This document shows positions 13,057 to 13,336 of a stretch of DNA of 13,336 nt, one piece after another. Numbering within the stretch: position 1 is the stretch's first letter; each line of letters starts with the position of its first letter. Both the position numbers and the translations under genes were made by a program. This stretch comes from JBIOYL01 sp044870185 (GTDB taxonomy: Bacteria; Actinomycetota; CALGFH01): contig JBIOYL010000269.1 in NCBI GenBank assembly GCA_044870185.1, positions 1 to 13,336 on the forward strand, given 5' to 3'. Under the pieces are notes generated by a model that was not told the origin of the DNA, searched no databases, and saw only the letters and a program-made list of their open reading frames with translations.

Positions 13057-13336
13057 CTAGCCGCCTGGCCGCCGGCCGCGTCAGGCGGCCAGGACAGGGT
13101 GACGAGCCGGCGAGGTCCCCGGTGCAGGCCGACGCGGCCGCCGCACTCGATCCGGTAGGGTTCGAGCAGCGCGCCGAGCTCGGCGTCGCGCTCGGGCGGC
13201 AGGCAGAGCCGGCGGCGGGTGAAGGCGACGACGTCCTGCCAGCGTTCGAAGCCGGGGGCCGGGTCGGTCTGCCAGTCCTGCCGGTCGACGGCCAGGCCGA
13301 GCGCGCGCAGGGCGGCGACGGCGTCGTCGGCCGTCG
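13053..13336 (-). CDS. Probable SAM-dependent methyltransferase, C-terminal part only
   Basis: A minus-strand frame open to the right edge ends at TGA 13053-13055, giving the last 93 residues. It reads AVAALRALGLAVDRQDWQTD, then contains FERWQDVVAFTRRRLCLPPERDAELGALL. The 'V-x-F-x-R-R-x-L-x-L-P-P' pattern after a Trp/Glu-rich loop resembles the C-terminal end of actinobacterial class I methyltransferases. The SAM-binding part lies outside the window, so the call is tentative. Codon choice is good, with G or C in nearly all third positions, which makes the frame itself credible. It precedes lutA by 77 bp on the same strand and could belong to the same transcript, though no functional link is apparent. 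Confidence 0.5.
   Translation of the reverse strand, partial: TADDAVAALRALGLAVDRQDWQTDPAPGFERWQDVVAFTRRRLCLPPERDAELGALLEPYRIECGGRVGLHRGPRRLVTLSWPPDAAGGQAAS

Noticed and set aside
13081..13336. A minus-strand frame ending at the TGA at 13081-13083
   Set aside because: Its translation is Arg-rich; the adjacent frame ending at 13053 has proper codon use and resembles a methyltransferase tail.

Overview
This window reads as chromosomal DNA from a very GC-rich bacterium, most likely an actinomycetote. The reasons are G/C at nearly every third codon position, GGAGG-type ribosome binding sites, TANNNT-type -10 elements, GTG start use, and a phosphofructokinase with a residue combination common in Actinobacteria. 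I cannot place it below phylum, and another high-GC lineage is not excluded. I see no insertion sequence, phage gene, CRISPR array, tRNA or rRNA. Gene density is high: no gap longer than about 150 bases lacks a gene.

Left part (1-4163). The 3' end of a DUF72/YecE-type gene (+) converges on a DUF2254 membrane protein gene (-). Upstream of the latter, also on the minus strand, is a stand-alone 5'-3' exonuclease of the DNA polymerase I exonuclease-domain type. A 150-bp divergent region separates it from a secreted coiled-coil protein ending in a lytic-transglycosylase-like domain (+). That gene converges on a small 113-residue membrane protein gene (-).

Middle part (4164-10085). All genes are on the plus strand. 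They are an amidohydrolase with a C-terminal extension, a succinate-semialdehyde dehydrogenase (GabD-like), an apolipoprotein N-acyltransferase (Lnt) and a 6-phosphofructokinase with its own recognisable promoter. The amidohydrolase and dehydrogenase may be co-transcribed. A 33-codon frame bridges the gap between them with ATGA overlaps at both ends.

Right part (10123-13336). A minus-strand lutABC operon encodes the three-part iron-sulfur L-lactate oxidation complex. lutA and lutB overlap by ATGA, and lutB and lutC are 22 bp apart. Upstream is the 3' end of a probable methyltransferase gene in the same orientation. A candidate promoter with an 11-bp inverted repeat over its -10 lies between that gene and lutA.

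Together the window holds central carbon metabolism (PFK, lactate oxidation, semialdehyde oxidation) and cell-envelope functions (Lnt, a peptidoglycan-acting secreted protein, two membrane proteins). I did not find a convincing novel multi-gene system. The points most worth a second look are the bridging micro-ORF, the amidohydrolase/dehydrogenase pair with the long C-terminal extension, the envelope protein's domain pairing, and the possible operator at lutABC.
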